From assembly GCF_963583255.1 (NCBI RefSeq), contig NC_084805.1, positions 13,051,375 through 13,115,374 on the forward strand: 64,000 bases of DNA, given 5' to 3'. Source of the DNA: Pyrus communis. Taxonomy: Eukaryota; Streptophyta; Magnoliopsida; Rosales; Rosaceae. Below are positions 33,741-45,173 of this stretch, piece by piece. The notes beneath the pieces are model-generated. The model did not search any database. It had not been told where the DNA came from and saw only the letters and a program-made list of their open reading frames with translations. Within the stretch, counting starts at the first letter, position 1; every line of letters starts with the position of its first letter. The position numbers and the translations under genes were made by a program.

Positions 33741-33776
33741 ACTATATACAACTCTCTCTACACTCTCTCTCTCTCA
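33741..33776 (+). promoter_or_regulatory. TATA and CT-rich initiator region of the F-box gene
   Basis: ACTATATACA (33741-33750) is followed by a CT-rich tract (33751-33776), a common arrangement at plant transcription starts. It lies about 80-110 bp before the ATG. A three-codon upstream reading frame (ATG GTC TAA, 33778-33786) follows. An alternative TATA (TATAAA, 33484-33489) could drive a longer, spliced leader. Confidence 0.45.
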
Positions 33777-33854
33777 CATGGTCTAAACGATTTAATTTTT
33801 TCTTTGAATATCTTAGATACAAAAAGAACCGCGAAGTTCCGTTCGGAAAGAAAG

Positions 33855-35302
33855 ATGGCGTTGGATAGAATAAGCAACTTACCAAGCGATGTTGTAGAAA
33901 ATATTTTGTCCCGTTTGTCGATTAAGGAGGCAGTAAGTACAAGTGTTTTATCAAGTAACTGGAGGTACAAGACGGCTATGCTTCCACATCTTGTGTTTGA
34001 TAATCGGTGTTTTTCAAATAAAAACCTTACGACTTTTGAGAATATTGTCAATCAAGTACTCCTACTTCACATTGGACCCATAAACACATTCAAGCTTTCC
34101 CATCGAGATCGTCTTGCCACTAGTGATATTGATCGATGGATTCTTCATCTCTCGAGAAATGCTATCGAAGAGTTTATACTCGACATTTGGCAAGGGGATC
34201 CCTACAAGGCGCCTTCATGTTTGTTTTCTTGTCAAGATTTAGTTCATTTGGAGTTATACAACTGTTTGCTAAAACCTCCTTCCACATTCAAAGGCTTCAA
34301 GAGTTTGAGGAGCCTTGATATTCGGTGGATTACTCTGGCCTCAGATGTGTTTGATAAAATGATTGTTTGCAGTCCTCTGCTTGAGGAGTTGACTGTAGTG
34401 TACATTGATGGTTTAACACGTCTCAAGATTGATGCACCAAATCTCCAATATCTTAAGGTTAATGGTGATTTCGAGAATGTTTCCCTTGAGAATACTTTAA
34501 ATCTTGTTGAAGTTTCCATTGCCTTGGATGGTAGCTATGACCAGAGGCTGGTTCCTGGCAATTGTAGCAATTTGGTAAAGTTTTTTGTTCACCTGCCACA
34601 TATTCGACGGCTAAAGATTAAGAGTTTCTTTTTACAGGTAATGGTTTTTGTGTTTTCGTAATTTTGTTTAATATCCTTTACATGTCCTTGTGAATTTGAG
34701 CGTATTAATTCACTGATCCAGCTTCCTTCTGCATCTTTTCTTCTCCAGTATTTAGCTTTTGGTGATTTGCCGGAGAAGCTTCCTGAACCATTATTATCTC
34801 TGAATTATCTCTCTCTCAGTATACGCTTTAAGCATCTGAAGGAGCTGTTAACGGCTCTTTTCCTTATAAGAAATTCTCCTTCTCTAAAAGTACTAAGCAT
34901 TTCGGTGAGTTTAATTCTTTTGATGATTCATTTTCTACCCTTGAAAACCAACTCTACGCTAAAGCTTTATAGTTTGGAGAGCTGTTTAGCCTTAAGGTTT
35001 AAGATTTTAATTCTATTAGCATTGTGTAGGCAGAGGAGGATCAGGCTGTACTTGTGGAAGAAGCAAAGTATTTGTTAGATGACAACGAGAATTGCCTGTT
35101 GAACCAACTACAAATTGTGACAATAATCGGAGTTTCCGGTGTCGAAACAGAACTAGATTTTATCAGATTTCTGCTTTCAAATGCACCTGTGCTTAAGAGG
35201 ATGACTGTTAAACCTGCTTCTATGAATGGTGAACTAGTGAAAAAGTTGCTCCAGTTTAGGCGTGGCTCAGCTTTTGCAGAGATAATCTACATGGACCCAT
35301 AA
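33855..35302 (+). CDS. F-box/LRR protein with FBD-like C-terminus
   Basis: Three exons by frame and splice signals: 33855-34637, 34749-34904, 35030-35302, giving about 403 residues. Introns are GTAATG...CTCCAG and GTGAGT...TGTGTAG, both phase 0. The N-terminal F-box (residues about 4-45) reads RISNLPSDVVENILSRLSIK and then SVLSSNWRYKTAMLPHLVFD. It is followed by leucine-rich segments (LVHLELYNCLLKPP, GFKSLRSLDI, VCSPLLEELTVV, LKIDAPNLQYLKV) and a C-terminal FBD-type block (ELDFIRFLLSNAPVLKRMTV, FAEIIYMDP). Such proteins are substrate receptors of SCF ubiquitin ligases, binding SKP1/ASK through the F-box; the target is unknown. The start is the first in-frame ATG; a splice-acceptor-like TATCTTAG at 33809-33816 leaves open an upstream first exon. 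Frame is intact throughout. Relics of sister genes lie at 39482, 40902 and 46258. Confidence 0.9.
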
Positions 35303-35617
35303 TTCATCCACGATATACTATTGAAGCTAATTACTTCATTCGCTTGCACAAATAAATGTAATGTCTGCTGTTTGCTTCCTATTTTATCTTTCTGGTAAAC
35401 AATGTAATGTCTTCTCTCCTCTTTGGCACAAAACGTATACAAAAATTGATCCAGTGCTTGTTATTTACAATGGTTTATTGTCGTGCTTGCAAGACGAAGA
35501 TCACATGTACATTGATGGTTTGTAGCCTCTGACCTCTAAAACACAATATTTTATGACACTCTGGCCTCTAATACTAACAATCTTTGTCTTTTTTGTACCA
35601 TAGACAGATATCATCTG

Positions 35618-35805
35618 ACAATAACAACAACAACAAAAACAACAAAGCCTTATATCCCACTAATTGTTATGAATCCCAAAACAATAGTGCGCTCAGTTTT
35701 GGACCAAGTCTACTGTTAGCTCTAAGTACTCCATGTCTTTAAAGTCTTTGTCCAAGTCTTCCTAGGTCTTCCTCCACCATTTTTCCCCAAGCATCTGTCT
35801 CATAT
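35618..35805 (-). mobile_element. RTE-type LINE 3' fragment
   Basis: ACAATAACAACAACAACAAA at the left end, then AAGCCTTATATCCCACTAA, GCGCTCAGTTTTGGACCAAG and GTCTTCCTAGGTCTTCCTCC. This is the familiar 3' end of plant RTE-clade LINEs in reverse orientation. The part is short and contains no complete domain. Confidence 0.65.
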
Positions 35806-36035
35806 GAAAATAATTAGTAAAACTTAACAAAATGCGAGAAATATTAAAAGTAATATAGAAGGTTTGGTTCAGTTATATATATATATTCTATCTACACACT
35901 CAAACATACGGGATCACAGTTTAAATGATCTTGACTCCACCTGCCATGGCCATTATATTAGATTATGGACATCTCTTTACTACTTGAATATCTTAGAAAC
36001 AAAGAAAACCATTAAAGTCCTGTTCGAAATAAAAG

Positions 36036-39000
36036 CAACACGTATTCAGTTGGCTATCTGGGCTCAAGCCACGAAACGTCCCATTCCGTGAGAAATATCT
36101 GAAACGGAGAATAAATTGAATTCTTTATTTGGTCAGCCATTCACTGAGACAACCATAGCCCAACACCATGAGCTCTATACCAGGTTGCACTCTCTTTTGG
36201 CGCAAGAAGAAGCTTTTTGGCATCAACGGTCCAAGGAAAATTGGTTACAACTTGGTGATCAAAATACTAAGTATTTCCATCAGAAGGCAAATCGGAGACA
36301 ACGGAGAAACGGGTTACATTGTTTGTTTGACGAAGCTGGCATATGGCATGAAGATAAGCTTGGTACGGAGAATGTTATTGTTGAGTATTTTACAAAATTA
36401 TTCAACTCTCAAGGTGAAGTGGACGCGATGGAAATTCTGAAGGTTGTCAATCCCAAGGTTTCGGCAGAGATGAACCAAGAACTTCTTCGGCAGGTTTCAA
36501 ACGAGGAAATTAAGTCGGCATTTTTTCAAATGCATCCAACTAAGGCCCCAGGACCTGATGATATGTCACCTGGGTTCTATCAAAAGCATTGGGAGATTGT
36601 CGGCCAAGATATTTGTGAAGGGGTTAGGTATCTTCTCTCATCAGGGCATATGCTTCGGAAAATTAATTATACGCATGTTACGTTGATTCCGAAGAAAATG
36701 GATCCTACTTCAATGACCCAGCTTCGACCGATTAGTCTTTGTAATGTGATCTATAAGATTTGTTCCAAGGTTCTCACTGCGAGGTTGATAGTTATATTGC
36801 CGGATATTGTGTCGTCTTCTCAGAGTGCTTTTATTCTAGGCCGTTTGATCTCTGATAATTGTTTGGTAGCTTCAGAGATTGCTCATTATATGCATAGAAA
36901 GAACAATGGGTGGAATGGGGCGATGGCTTTGAAATTGGATATTAGTAAAGCATATGATCATATAGAATGGAGTTTTTTGGAGCAAATGATGAGGAGGTTA
37001 GGGTTTGCGGAGTAATGGATTCACTGGATAATGATGTGTGTTACTACTGTATCCTATTTTTTCAAGCTAAATGGAGAGCTTCATCCTAAACAGGGTATTC
37101 GTCAAGGTGATCCATTGTCTCCATTTTTATTTGTGTTATGTGCCGAGTGTCTGTCAACTTTATTTGACTCATGGGAAGCACAAGGTCAAATTCAAGGTGT
37201 AATGGTTTGTAATGGGGCCCCAAGTGTTAATCATCTCCTCTTTACGGATGATAGTTTTATCTTTGCTAGGAGTTCTCTCTAAGAATGCATACAGGTGAAG
37301 GAGTTGTTATGAACTTATGAATGGGCGTCCGGATAGGCGGTGAATCTTGCCAAAAGTAGTGTGGCTTTTAGTAGAAACCTTACGGTTATGGATGCGCAGT
37401 TACTGGCCGATTGCCTAGGAATGGAAAGGGTGGATTATCATGACTGTTGTCTTGGTTTACCGGTTTTTGTGGGTCAGTCGAAGAAGGAGACCTTTGCATA
37501 TATTAAAGACCGTCTTTGGAAGAAGCTAAATGGTTGGCCGGGCTCTTTGTTGAGTAATGCGGGTAAAGAAATACTCGTAAAAACAATAGCTCAAGCAATA
37601 CCATTGTATACAATGCAGACGTTTTTACTACCTAAGTCTTTTTGTGAGGATTTGAACAAAATGGTAGCTCAGTTTTGGTGGGGCAGGAAAGCAGGTAAGC
37701 ATCGCATTCATTGGGTGAAGTGGCAAAAATTGTGTAAACCAAAGAGTAAGGGTGGCCTGGGGTTCAAAGATTTATATGCTTTGAACATGGCGTTGATGGC
37801 CAAGTAAGGGTGGAGATAGATTCAATATCATCACTCTCTAGTTGCTCGTATCTTTAAAGCCCAGTATTATCCCAAAATAGATTTTCTGCAGGCTTCAATT
37901 TCCTTGAATTCATCCTATTGCTGGGAAAGTGTGGCGGATTCCAGGATCATTATTCAGAGGGGTGCTCGTTGGAAGGTTGAAGATGGATTAAGTATAAAGA
38001 TTTGGGGGGATAGTTGGTTGCCAAGGGGGACCTTTTAGAAAGTACTTAGTGGTAGACCGGCTAGGGTGCACCCTTCCCTTATGGTGCGTTCTTTTAATGG
38101 TGGATAATGAAGGGATGCGTTGGAATACAAATTTAATTCGTAATTGGTTTATGGAGGAGGAATCAAGTTTGATTTTGAGTATCCCATTGAGTTTATTTAA
38201 TCCAGCAGATTCTATTATTTGGACTAAAGAGTCTAAGGGTGTATTTACGACTAAGAGTGATTACTTTGTGGCACGAACATGTCATGGTCTTGGTGGGGAT
38301 GAACCAATTGGATCTGCACTAAATGAGGAGACAAAATTTCTTTGGAAAGCTCTATGGCGTGCAAAGGTACCGGGGAAAGTCAAAATTTGTGTTTGGCGTA
38401 GGTATATGAATGCTTTGCCAACAAAAGTGAATTTAAAGAATAGACGGGTTCTTACGGAGGATATATGTGGGCTCTGTGATAAGGAGTCAGAGACAGTTGA
38501 ACACGCTCTATTACAGTGCCCACGATCAGCTGCAATTTGGTTTGGCAGTCCTATGGGAATTCGTATGTTTCAGAGGATAGGGGAGGGCTTTGGTGGATGG
38601 TTGATCAATATGGCAAAAACAGTCACTAAGGACAGTTTTGAGTTACTTTTTGTGTTGGTGTGGAATGTTTGGAAGGTACGTAACGAGTTTATTTGGAAAG
38701 GTTTGGATGCATCACCATTGGATGTGCAACTTAAAGCCCAAACGTGGCTGACGGAATTCAAGAAATGGAATGAGGGTCAACCATACTCACCAACGGTTCG
38801 TGTTTAGAAATGGAAACATTCGGAATTTGGTTGGATAAAGTGTAACTTTGATGCGGCTTGGGATAAGACTGGTTCATATGGGGGTATAGGGATTATCGTT
38901 TGAAACGCAACAAGATGTTTCATGGCTGCAATGGTGTTGCGGGAGACTAGTACCAGCTCAACGATGCATGCAGAGGCTGCTGCTGCACGGGCAGCAACTA

Positions 39001-39434
39001 TGTTTGCTCAGCATTGGCGTGAGGAACAAGTGCAGGTGGAAGGCGATGCTCTTATGGTGGTTGCTGCTATTTAGAATGCGGGAACAGCTTTACATGGTCA
39101 TTTTGGTCACCTGTTTGCTGATACACAGCAAATTATGCAAGAGTTCAAGCAATGGAAGATTTCCTTTGGACCAAGAAAGACGAACAGAGTGGCACATCAG
39201 CTTGTACAGTTGAATCTAACGCTTAACCATCCAATTTCTTGGTTTGAAGAACCCCCTGATATTATTTCTGATATATTATTGGCGTATAGTCTTTATAGTT
39301 AAATTGGTGCGGGCCACTTTTTTTCCTTCGATCGGGTTGAAAGTCTTAGCAAGGTTTTTATTGAGGCCCACTGTTAGCACCCTATCCTCAAATTTGTATG
39401 TATTTCTACAATTCAATGAATATCGTACTTGCTT

Positions 39435-39470
<36 letters not shown>
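36036..39470 (+). mobile_element. 5'-truncated LINE (L1-like) with 21-bp target duplication
   Basis: Flanked by AAGTCCTGTTCGAAAT(A/G)AAAG at 36015-36035 and 39471-39491 (20 of 21 bases match). It ends in a 35-bp poly(A) (39436-39470). The endonuclease domain is missing, as expected for incomplete target-primed reverse transcription. It contains reverse transcriptase, zf-RVT and RNase H relics. Confidence 0.95.
36092..39301 (+). pseudogene. LINE ORF2 relic: reverse transcriptase, zf-RVT, RNase H
   Basis: The first frame (to 37013) holds RSKENWLQLGDQNTKYFHQK, APGPDDMSPGFYQKHWEIVG, THVTLIPKK, LRPISLCNVIYKICSKVL, SQSAFILGRLISDN and the catalytic-palm ALKLDISKAYDHIEWSFLEQ. After a stop: QGIRQGDPLSPFLFVLCAE and LLFTDDSFIF, where the active-site pair DD is kept. 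Then GLPVFVGQSKKETFAYIKDR, FWWGRKAGKHRIHWVKW, a zf-RVT region (AKVPGKVKICVWRRYMNALP, CGLCDKESETVEHALLQCPR) and RNase H (CNFDAAWDKTGSYGGIGIIV, AEAAAARAA, VEGDALMVVAAI). At least six stops interrupt the frame. Confidence 0.9.
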
Positions 39471-39476
<6 letters not shown>

Positions 39477-40085
39477 TGTTCGAAATGAAAGACGGAATTG
39501 GATAGAATTAGCAACTTACCGAGTGATATAAAAGGACAAAATTTGTCACTTAAGCCTATTAAGGAGGCAATGAAGACAAGTGTTTTGTCAAGCAAATGGA
39601 GGTTCAACTCGGCAATGATTCCACATCTTGTGTTTGCCATTGAGAGTATTGTAGATCAAGTACTCTTACTTCGGATTGGCTCCGTACACACATTCAAGCT
39701 TTCTCATCCAGGTTTTGTAGCCAATAATTCTTTTGATCGAGGGATTCGTCTTCTATCAAGAACTCGTATCAAAGAGTTGGTATTTGAAATCGAGGAAGCG
39801 TATGCTTACAACATGACTTCATGTTTGTGTTCTTGTCAAGATTTGGTTCATTTAGAGTTATTTAATTGGTTGCTAAATGCTCCTTCCTCCTTCAAAGGCT
39901 TCAGGAGTTTGAAGAGCCTTTGTCTTCATGAAGTTACCATGGCTCGAAATGTGTTTGATAATCTCATTGTTTGATGCCCTATACTTGTTTGGTGAAGAAC
40001 TTAGCTATGTTCCCGCTAGTCCTAGTTGTTTGGTCAAGTTTTTAACATGTTCACCTGCCCCATATTCAAAGGCCAAAAGCGAAGC

Positions 40086-40900
40086 CTATAGCAACTGAGA
40101 AACAAAACTACTCCGCGAGCCAACAATGTTTGTTTTCACGCGAACAAAATTCCTTTCAATTTTCATAACGATGAATTTTGGTTAATTATTTTTCTCTGAA
40201 AATTTTTCTGTGGTTGTGGATTTAGGGTTTTTTTCTCATGGGGGAATTTGGGTTTAATTCAGCTCCCTTTTTTTTTCTTTTTTTTTTTTAAAAAAAAAAA
40301 GTTTCCATTGATTAATTATCAATTAAATTTTATGAGCTTGTAGATATTGTTATTATCGAGATTAATTAATTATCTGTGAAATCTTCTGATGGTGGATTTT
40401 TGGGTTTTAACTTCCCAAAACTTCAATTTCAACTTTGAAGTTGTAGAGCATTTCAATAAGAATTTCAACTTGTAGTCAAGAGGCGAGTCATAATAAATTT
40501 GTATTGAATTTATCATGTACGAGATCTAAGATTTTCTGCTTACAATTAGAGAAACACCACTGAAATGTAGGACTAATTAACTGGCTAGCTCTCTTTAATG
40601 TAACTTAAAAATTATTAGTTCATGTGTTCGCATTACAAAGTAGAGCATTGTCCTTCTCGTAATAACTACACACCAATTTTTGTTGGATTTTAGCGGTCGA
40701 AACAAAATATAAAAGTCTTTCTTTTGTGCATGATTGAATGCGACTTGGATATCCATTTTTTGTCATGATTAATGACTTTTTTAATTTTTATACTGCTTAA
40801 TTTTTTTGAAGCAAAGAAACTCGTATAAGTCTCTTAGTGTAGATAATATCGTTTGTTTAAAAAAAAAAAAAAATTTAAAAAAATTTTAAAAAAACACTAT
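40086..40900. other. AT-rich sequence with homopolymer runs
   Basis: T and A runs at 40267-40301 and 40859-40895. No gene recognised. Confidence 0.5.
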
Positions 40901-40901
40901 G

Positions 40902-40945
40902 TGAGTCCTGTTCGAAAAGAAAATTGGAATTGGATAGCATTACAC
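40902..40945 (+). pseudogene. F-box gene 5' relic
   Basis: GTGAGTCCTGTTCGAAAAGAA followed by TTGGAATTGGATAGCATTA aligns with the leader and first codons of the F-box pseudogene at 39471-39520. Only about 45 bp survive before unrelated sequence. A third local copy of the same 5' segment. Confidence 0.65.
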
Positions 40946-40978
40946 TAAGATGAACTTCAACCCTTGGAATAAATCCTC

Positions 40979-41022
40979 TCTCCCCCCCCTCCCCCCCCCC
41001 CCCCCCCCCAAAAAAAAAAAAT
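40979..41022. repeat. Poly(C)/poly(A) tract
   Basis: CT-C rich run with about 18 consecutive C followed by 12 A. Low complexity. Confidence 0.95.
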
Positions 41023-41489
41023 TTCCTCCAACTCTTGTTCTAAAATGGAGTTTAAGTGTTAAAACTAAAATAGATAAATAAAAAGGGCCAAATTCCGGCC
41101 AAAATTTAGGCCAAAGAAAATTGTGGGGTCCACAAGTGAGAGTGAGATTCGGCTCATGAAGCCCTCCGCCAAGTCTGGACGTGTTCATGCCTGACACGCG
41201 CCAAGCCCAGCATCAAGCATGGCCCCACCCATGTGGGCATGTCGCCCACTTGTTTGCTGGCATTGATGAGCATAATGGCTATTTTTCTGACCAACGGTCC
41301 ACATTCAATTTTTTTTTTTTTAGTTTTATATTTATTGAATCCAACGGTTGAGCTCGATTATAATCAAATCTAATAGGAAAAAAAAAAGATATAATGATCC
41401 AAATTTTAATCCAACAGCTAAAAAAATTAAAAAAAAAATTTATTTAACTCAAAATTCACCCAAAAACTCTATAAATATCAATGCATTTG
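41023..41489. other. Unclassified non-coding sequence
   Basis: GC-richer at 41150-41260, otherwise AT-rich with two similar blocks around TTGAATCCAACGG and TTTTAATCCAACAG. No gene recognised. Confidence 0.4.
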
Positions 41490-42513
41490 TGATGTGGTAG
41501 AAATTAACACACAAATTTAACCCTATAAATTATGCAATCGTAGTACAAGTAAGTAGGGATCGTTCTATTCTGGGGATTAGAAGGGATGCTAATCAATACA
41601 AATTAAACTTATAAAACTGAAAACTAAGTTAAACTAACAACAAAACAATGGCTGGGGGGATTTTGGACGAATTGAATTAAAACGAAAGTAAAGTGCAGCA
41701 AGTAAATTAAGTTGTGAATGAAATATGGATGAAATGATAGCTAAAGGATTCTTCTCCACACATGAATCATATGCATATAAATCGATTTCCAGTTATTCTT
41801 CCTATAAACCATGAATGACAATGCCCCAAATTAATTATGAACAGCACTAATTAACTCTCAGATTTTCCAAAGTTCATTGAATTGGACTCAGTGACGCAAC
41901 CAAATTATTCTTCTCAAGCTCCCTAACTATGAAAAGCATGATAGAGATACATCTCAAAGACCATTAAGTTCTATGAAAAATCATAAGCATTGACAAAGCA
42001 TTCGTAACTATGAAAAGCATGATACTCCTGCCAAGAATTTACTTAACTCAATCATGACTAGTGACTTTTACTACTTACAAATATAAGTTCATAACTATTA
42101 GGTTAAATTCCCTTATATTCTAGCATCAAATCCTTGCATGCAAACTAAGTGTGCACCCTTAATAAACATACAAGAATAAGTTCTCTATAAAGCAAATAAG
42201 TAAATCGCATTCATGTTTTATGAAATAATAACTGGATGTAATCAATTTATATAAAACATATGATCATGACTTCGAACTCACGTCTAGCTAAAAGAAATTT
42301 AGTTACACAAGTCCATCATAACTAAAAAGCAATCTAAAATAAACATTGAAACTTAAAACAAAGATAGAAAGAACTCTGAAAATTCCGGCAACTTCAATGG
42401 ATGAATGGTAGGCATGTCACACTCTAAATCTCTGTAGGAATTTCATATATATAGGGGAAAATGGTTGAATCCAATGAGGTTTTGGTGTTTTTGAGTTATT
42501 TTAGGACTCTAAA

Positions 42514-43155
42514 TGTCACATCCCAGGGGGGGAACCACTTCCCAGGCCCGCTCCACCACTGTAGCATAATATTGTCCGTCTTGGGTCCCGACCACGCCCT
42601 CACGGTTTTGTTTCTGAGAACTCACACGAGAACTTTCCGATGGGTCACCCATCCTGGGAGTGCTCTCGCATGCTACTCGCTTAACTTCGGAGTTCCAAAG
42701 GAACCTGAAGCGAGTGAGCTCCCAAAAGGCCTCGTGCTAGGTAGGGATGGGAATATACGTATAAGGATCACTCCCCTAGGCGATGTGGGATGTCACGATC
42801 CACCACTCTTAGGGGCCCGACGTCCTCGTCGGCACACATGTGACCAGGGTTAGGCTATGATACCAAATTGTCACATCCCGACCTAGGAGAGACCACTTCC
42901 CGAGCCCGCTCTACCACCATAGCACGATATTGTCCGCTTTGGGCCCCGACCACGCCCTTACGGTTTTGTTTCTGGGAACTCACACGAGAACTTCCTGATG
43001 GGTCACCCATCCTGGGAGTGCTCTCGCGCGGTACTCGCTTAACTTCGGAGTTCCAAATGAACCCGAAGCCAGTGAGCTCCCAAAAGGCCTCATGCTAAGT
43101 AGGGATGGGAATATACATATAAGGATCATTCCCCTGGGCGATGTGGGATGTCACA
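42514..43155 (-). mobile_element. Cassandra TRIM element, copy 1
   Basis: Two LTRs (42514-42797 and 42869-43155) around a 71-bp internal segment, flanked by exact CTAAA (42509-42513 and 43156-43160). On the minus strand each LTR contains 5S rRNA-like sequence: AACTCCGAAGTTAAGCGAG (box A) and GGATGGGTGACCCATC (box C). The internal segment carries TTTGGTATCATAGCC next to an LTR, the tRNA-Met primer-binding site with one mismatch. Non-coding; mobilised in trans. The left LTR end is mutated from CA to CG. Confidence 0.95.
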
Positions 43156-43206
43156 CTAAAAATCAAGTAGAAAGTGTTGGAATGTGATTAGGATTCTTCC
43201 TTGCAG

Positions 43207-43266
43207 CTGGAGATAAGATAAGATAAGATAAGATAAGGTAAGGTAAGATAAGATAGGATAGGATAA
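43207..43266. repeat. Pentanucleotide microsatellite (AAGAT)n
   Basis: About 11 imperfect copies of AAGAT/AGGAT/AAGGT within the 41.5-43.6 kb solo LTR. Confidence 0.95.
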
Positions 43267-43693
43267 GTTAATGTTCCTCTCCAATTAGGATTCCTCTTTC
43301 TTGTGTAATTCCTTGCCTTCCAAGCCTCAACTTTAATTTCTCCAAATTTTAGCACATGTCTAGCACCATTTAAACACCAAAAACGTTCAACCCATATGCT
43401 ATCCACGTAGGTTATCCAATCCAAGTCCAAAACTGCTCCAAATTGCTCCATTTTGCCATTTATTGTTATCTTTACCAATTGGACCTACAATAATACAAAA
43501 ATAACTTAAATTACTACAATAAATAGAAATTAACTAAATAAATGCAAAGAAATAAGATAACAAAGTCGCATAAATATGCTCCTATCAATTTGTTCAAACA
43601 TCCACACAAAACTCACTTTTCTCCTACAATTCTTCCAACTTTTCTTTCTACCATATTCCAAAACCATTTCTTCCCATTTCCAAAATTTTCAAG

Positions 43694-44528
43694 ATGGCAA
43701 AGGATCATATTAGAAGTCGTAATTGGACCTTTGACGAAGATGTTGCTTTATGCTTGGCATGGATTTCTATTAGCAAAGATGGTGCCGTTGGCACGAATCA
43801 ACATAAAAAGGTTTTGTGGGGTAAAATCATTAATAAGTTCAATGAAAACCCGAAGGGAAGTTGGTGGTGTTTACGATCAATGGAATGTTATCAACAAAGC
43901 GTGCAGTTTATGGAAGTGAAGCTTGGAAATAGCGTGGTTGACATGGCTAGTGGAAGGAGCGCCGCAGAAATGGTGAGTTTATTTGTTGATATTTTATTTG
44001 TCATATACATAATATTATTTTGCAACTAATTGTATTTATGTATTTCTTGCATAGGTTGACAAAGCAATGGTAATTTACAAGATAAGAACTACACCAAAAA
44101 AATCAAGCTTTTAAGTTGTATCATGCTTGGGACGTCCTCAAGGATTGTCCGAGGTGGGGAACCAATGCGGACCAACAATGGGGAAAATTATTTGGTAGTG
44201 AAGCCGCAAAGACAAATGATGTCAATGAAGGTGTTGATTCGTTGACCCCAACTTCTTCTTTTGGAAGTCCCCGGGAAGAGATAAGCAAAGGGAAGCAAAG
44301 AGAAAGGGGAAGTTCCAATATCCAATTAGTACAGTGATTTCTCCCGAATTTCTAAAATTGACCTAATGTCATAGCTCTTAGGAGGAAGAAGCGGCCCGAA
44401 TGCGTTTGGCCTTTATGAAGGAAGGGGAAAGGGATATCATCTCAAGGGGTATCTTTCAAGATGATAATTCATCTCAAGGCTATATCCCAAGTCCACCACC
44501 AAGTCAAGATGGTGGATATCATTATTAA
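43694..44528 (+). pseudogene. SANT/Myb-like protein gene, PIF/Harbinger-associated type, frameshifted
   Basis: ATG at 43694 opens MAKDHIRSRNWTFDEDVALC and LAWISISKDGAVGTNQHKK, VLWGKIINKFNENP, the N-terminal SANT/Myb-like DNA-binding region seen in plant proteins annotated as glutathione S-transferase T3-like or NAM-associated. A 1-nt shift moves the expected YDQWNVINKACSLWK to another frame, and a second restores SVVDMASGRSAAEM. A GTGAGT...GCATAG intron (43973-44054) leads to VDKAMVIYKIRTTPKKS, a stop near 44113, then YHAWDVLKDCPRWGTN in a shifted frame and a C-terminal exon (about 44381-44528) EEEAARMRLAFMKEGERDI ... PPPSQDGGYHY. These proteins often accompany PIF/Harbinger transposases as the DNA-binding partner; no transposase is nearby. 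Confidence 0.75.
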
Positions 44529-44915
44529 GTTTATATAGTTTATTAATTATTGATTGTATTAAGTTTATATAGTTTATTAATTATCGTTTGTATTATGTAG
44601 TTTATTAGTTGTCGTTTGTATTAAATTTATATAGTTTATTAATTGTCGTTTTTATTAAGTTTATGACTTATTAATTATCGTTTGTATTAAATTTATGGCT
44701 TATTAATTATCGTTTTTATTAAATTTATGGCTTATTAGCTATTGTTCTATTATTCTAGATGCCTTCAATAATTATTGTACATATTGTAGCACACTTTGAT
44801 GTACAATAGATGCCTTCAATAATTCAAAGGACCTTCAATAATTATTGTACATACTATTGCACACTTTGATGTACAATAGGTGTCTTCAATAATTCAAACA
44901 GCCTTCAATAATTTT
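44529..44915. repeat. Two adjoining tandem repeats
   Basis: First, five or more imperfect copies of TTTAT(ATAG)TTTATTAATTATCG(TTTGTATTAAG) to about 44745. Second, two copies of a roughly 70-bp unit containing CCTTCAATAATTATTGTACA and GCACACTTTGATGTACAATA (44760-44895). AT-rich, directly downstream of the SANT-like pseudogene. Confidence 0.8.
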
Positions 44916-45173
44916 TGACAACGTCCTCGACAAAAGACTTGTCACAAGAAGACACTTCAATTTATTACTAGAAAATACCAACATAGAACACTTAAAATTA
45001 TTACAGAAAATAACAACATAGCACACTTAAATTTAACACAAGAACACATTAATACACCAACATAGCACATTAATACACCAACACTAACACATAAGTACAC
45101 TTAAGATTATCCATCATCAACGTTCTCCTTCTCGGCACCATATATGGTCAACCAAATCCTTTCGTAGTGTGTC

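Larger units (their letters stand above)
35985..40085 (+). pseudogene. F-box pseudogene split by a LINE
   Basis: The first 50 bp (TGAATATCTTAGAAACAAAG, ending in the duplicated target) align with the leader of the intact gene (33805-33850). The remainder resumes after the LINE at 39471. From 39492 it reads ELDRISNLPSD, SVLSSKWRFNSAMIPHLVF, VDQVLLLRIGSVHTFKLSHP, FSCQ-like CSCQDLVHLELFNWLL, GFRSLKSLCL and VFDNLIV, then a stop at 39972. A final trace (TTGGTCAAGTTTTTAAC, CACCTGCCCCATATTC, near 40030-40065) matches exon 1 of the intact gene after a deletion. The start codon position has ACG in place of ATG. Non-functional. Confidence 0.85.
41490..43587 (-). mobile_element. Solo LTR with an internal Cassandra insertion
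   Basis: TGATGTGGTAG...GCTCCTATCA flanked by exact ATTTG (41485-41489 and 43588-43592). After subtracting the nested Cassandra (642 bp plus 5-bp duplication) the LTR is about 1.45 kb. The reversed sequence has the CTACGATTGCATAATTTATAGGG region usual near LTR ends of a plant copia group, hence the minus orientation. No internal coding region remains. Confidence 0.85.

Noticed and set aside
33804..33854. N-terminal extension of the F-box protein upstream of ATG 33855
   Set aside because: The open frame there begins with TTG and follows a splice-acceptor-like TCTTAG; no in-frame ATG is present, so the start was put at 33855.
42461..43098. Open frames with HPGSALACYSLNFGVP-type repeats
   Set aside because: These are translations of Cassandra LTRs, which are non-coding; the repeated peptides at 48821-49533 have the same origin.
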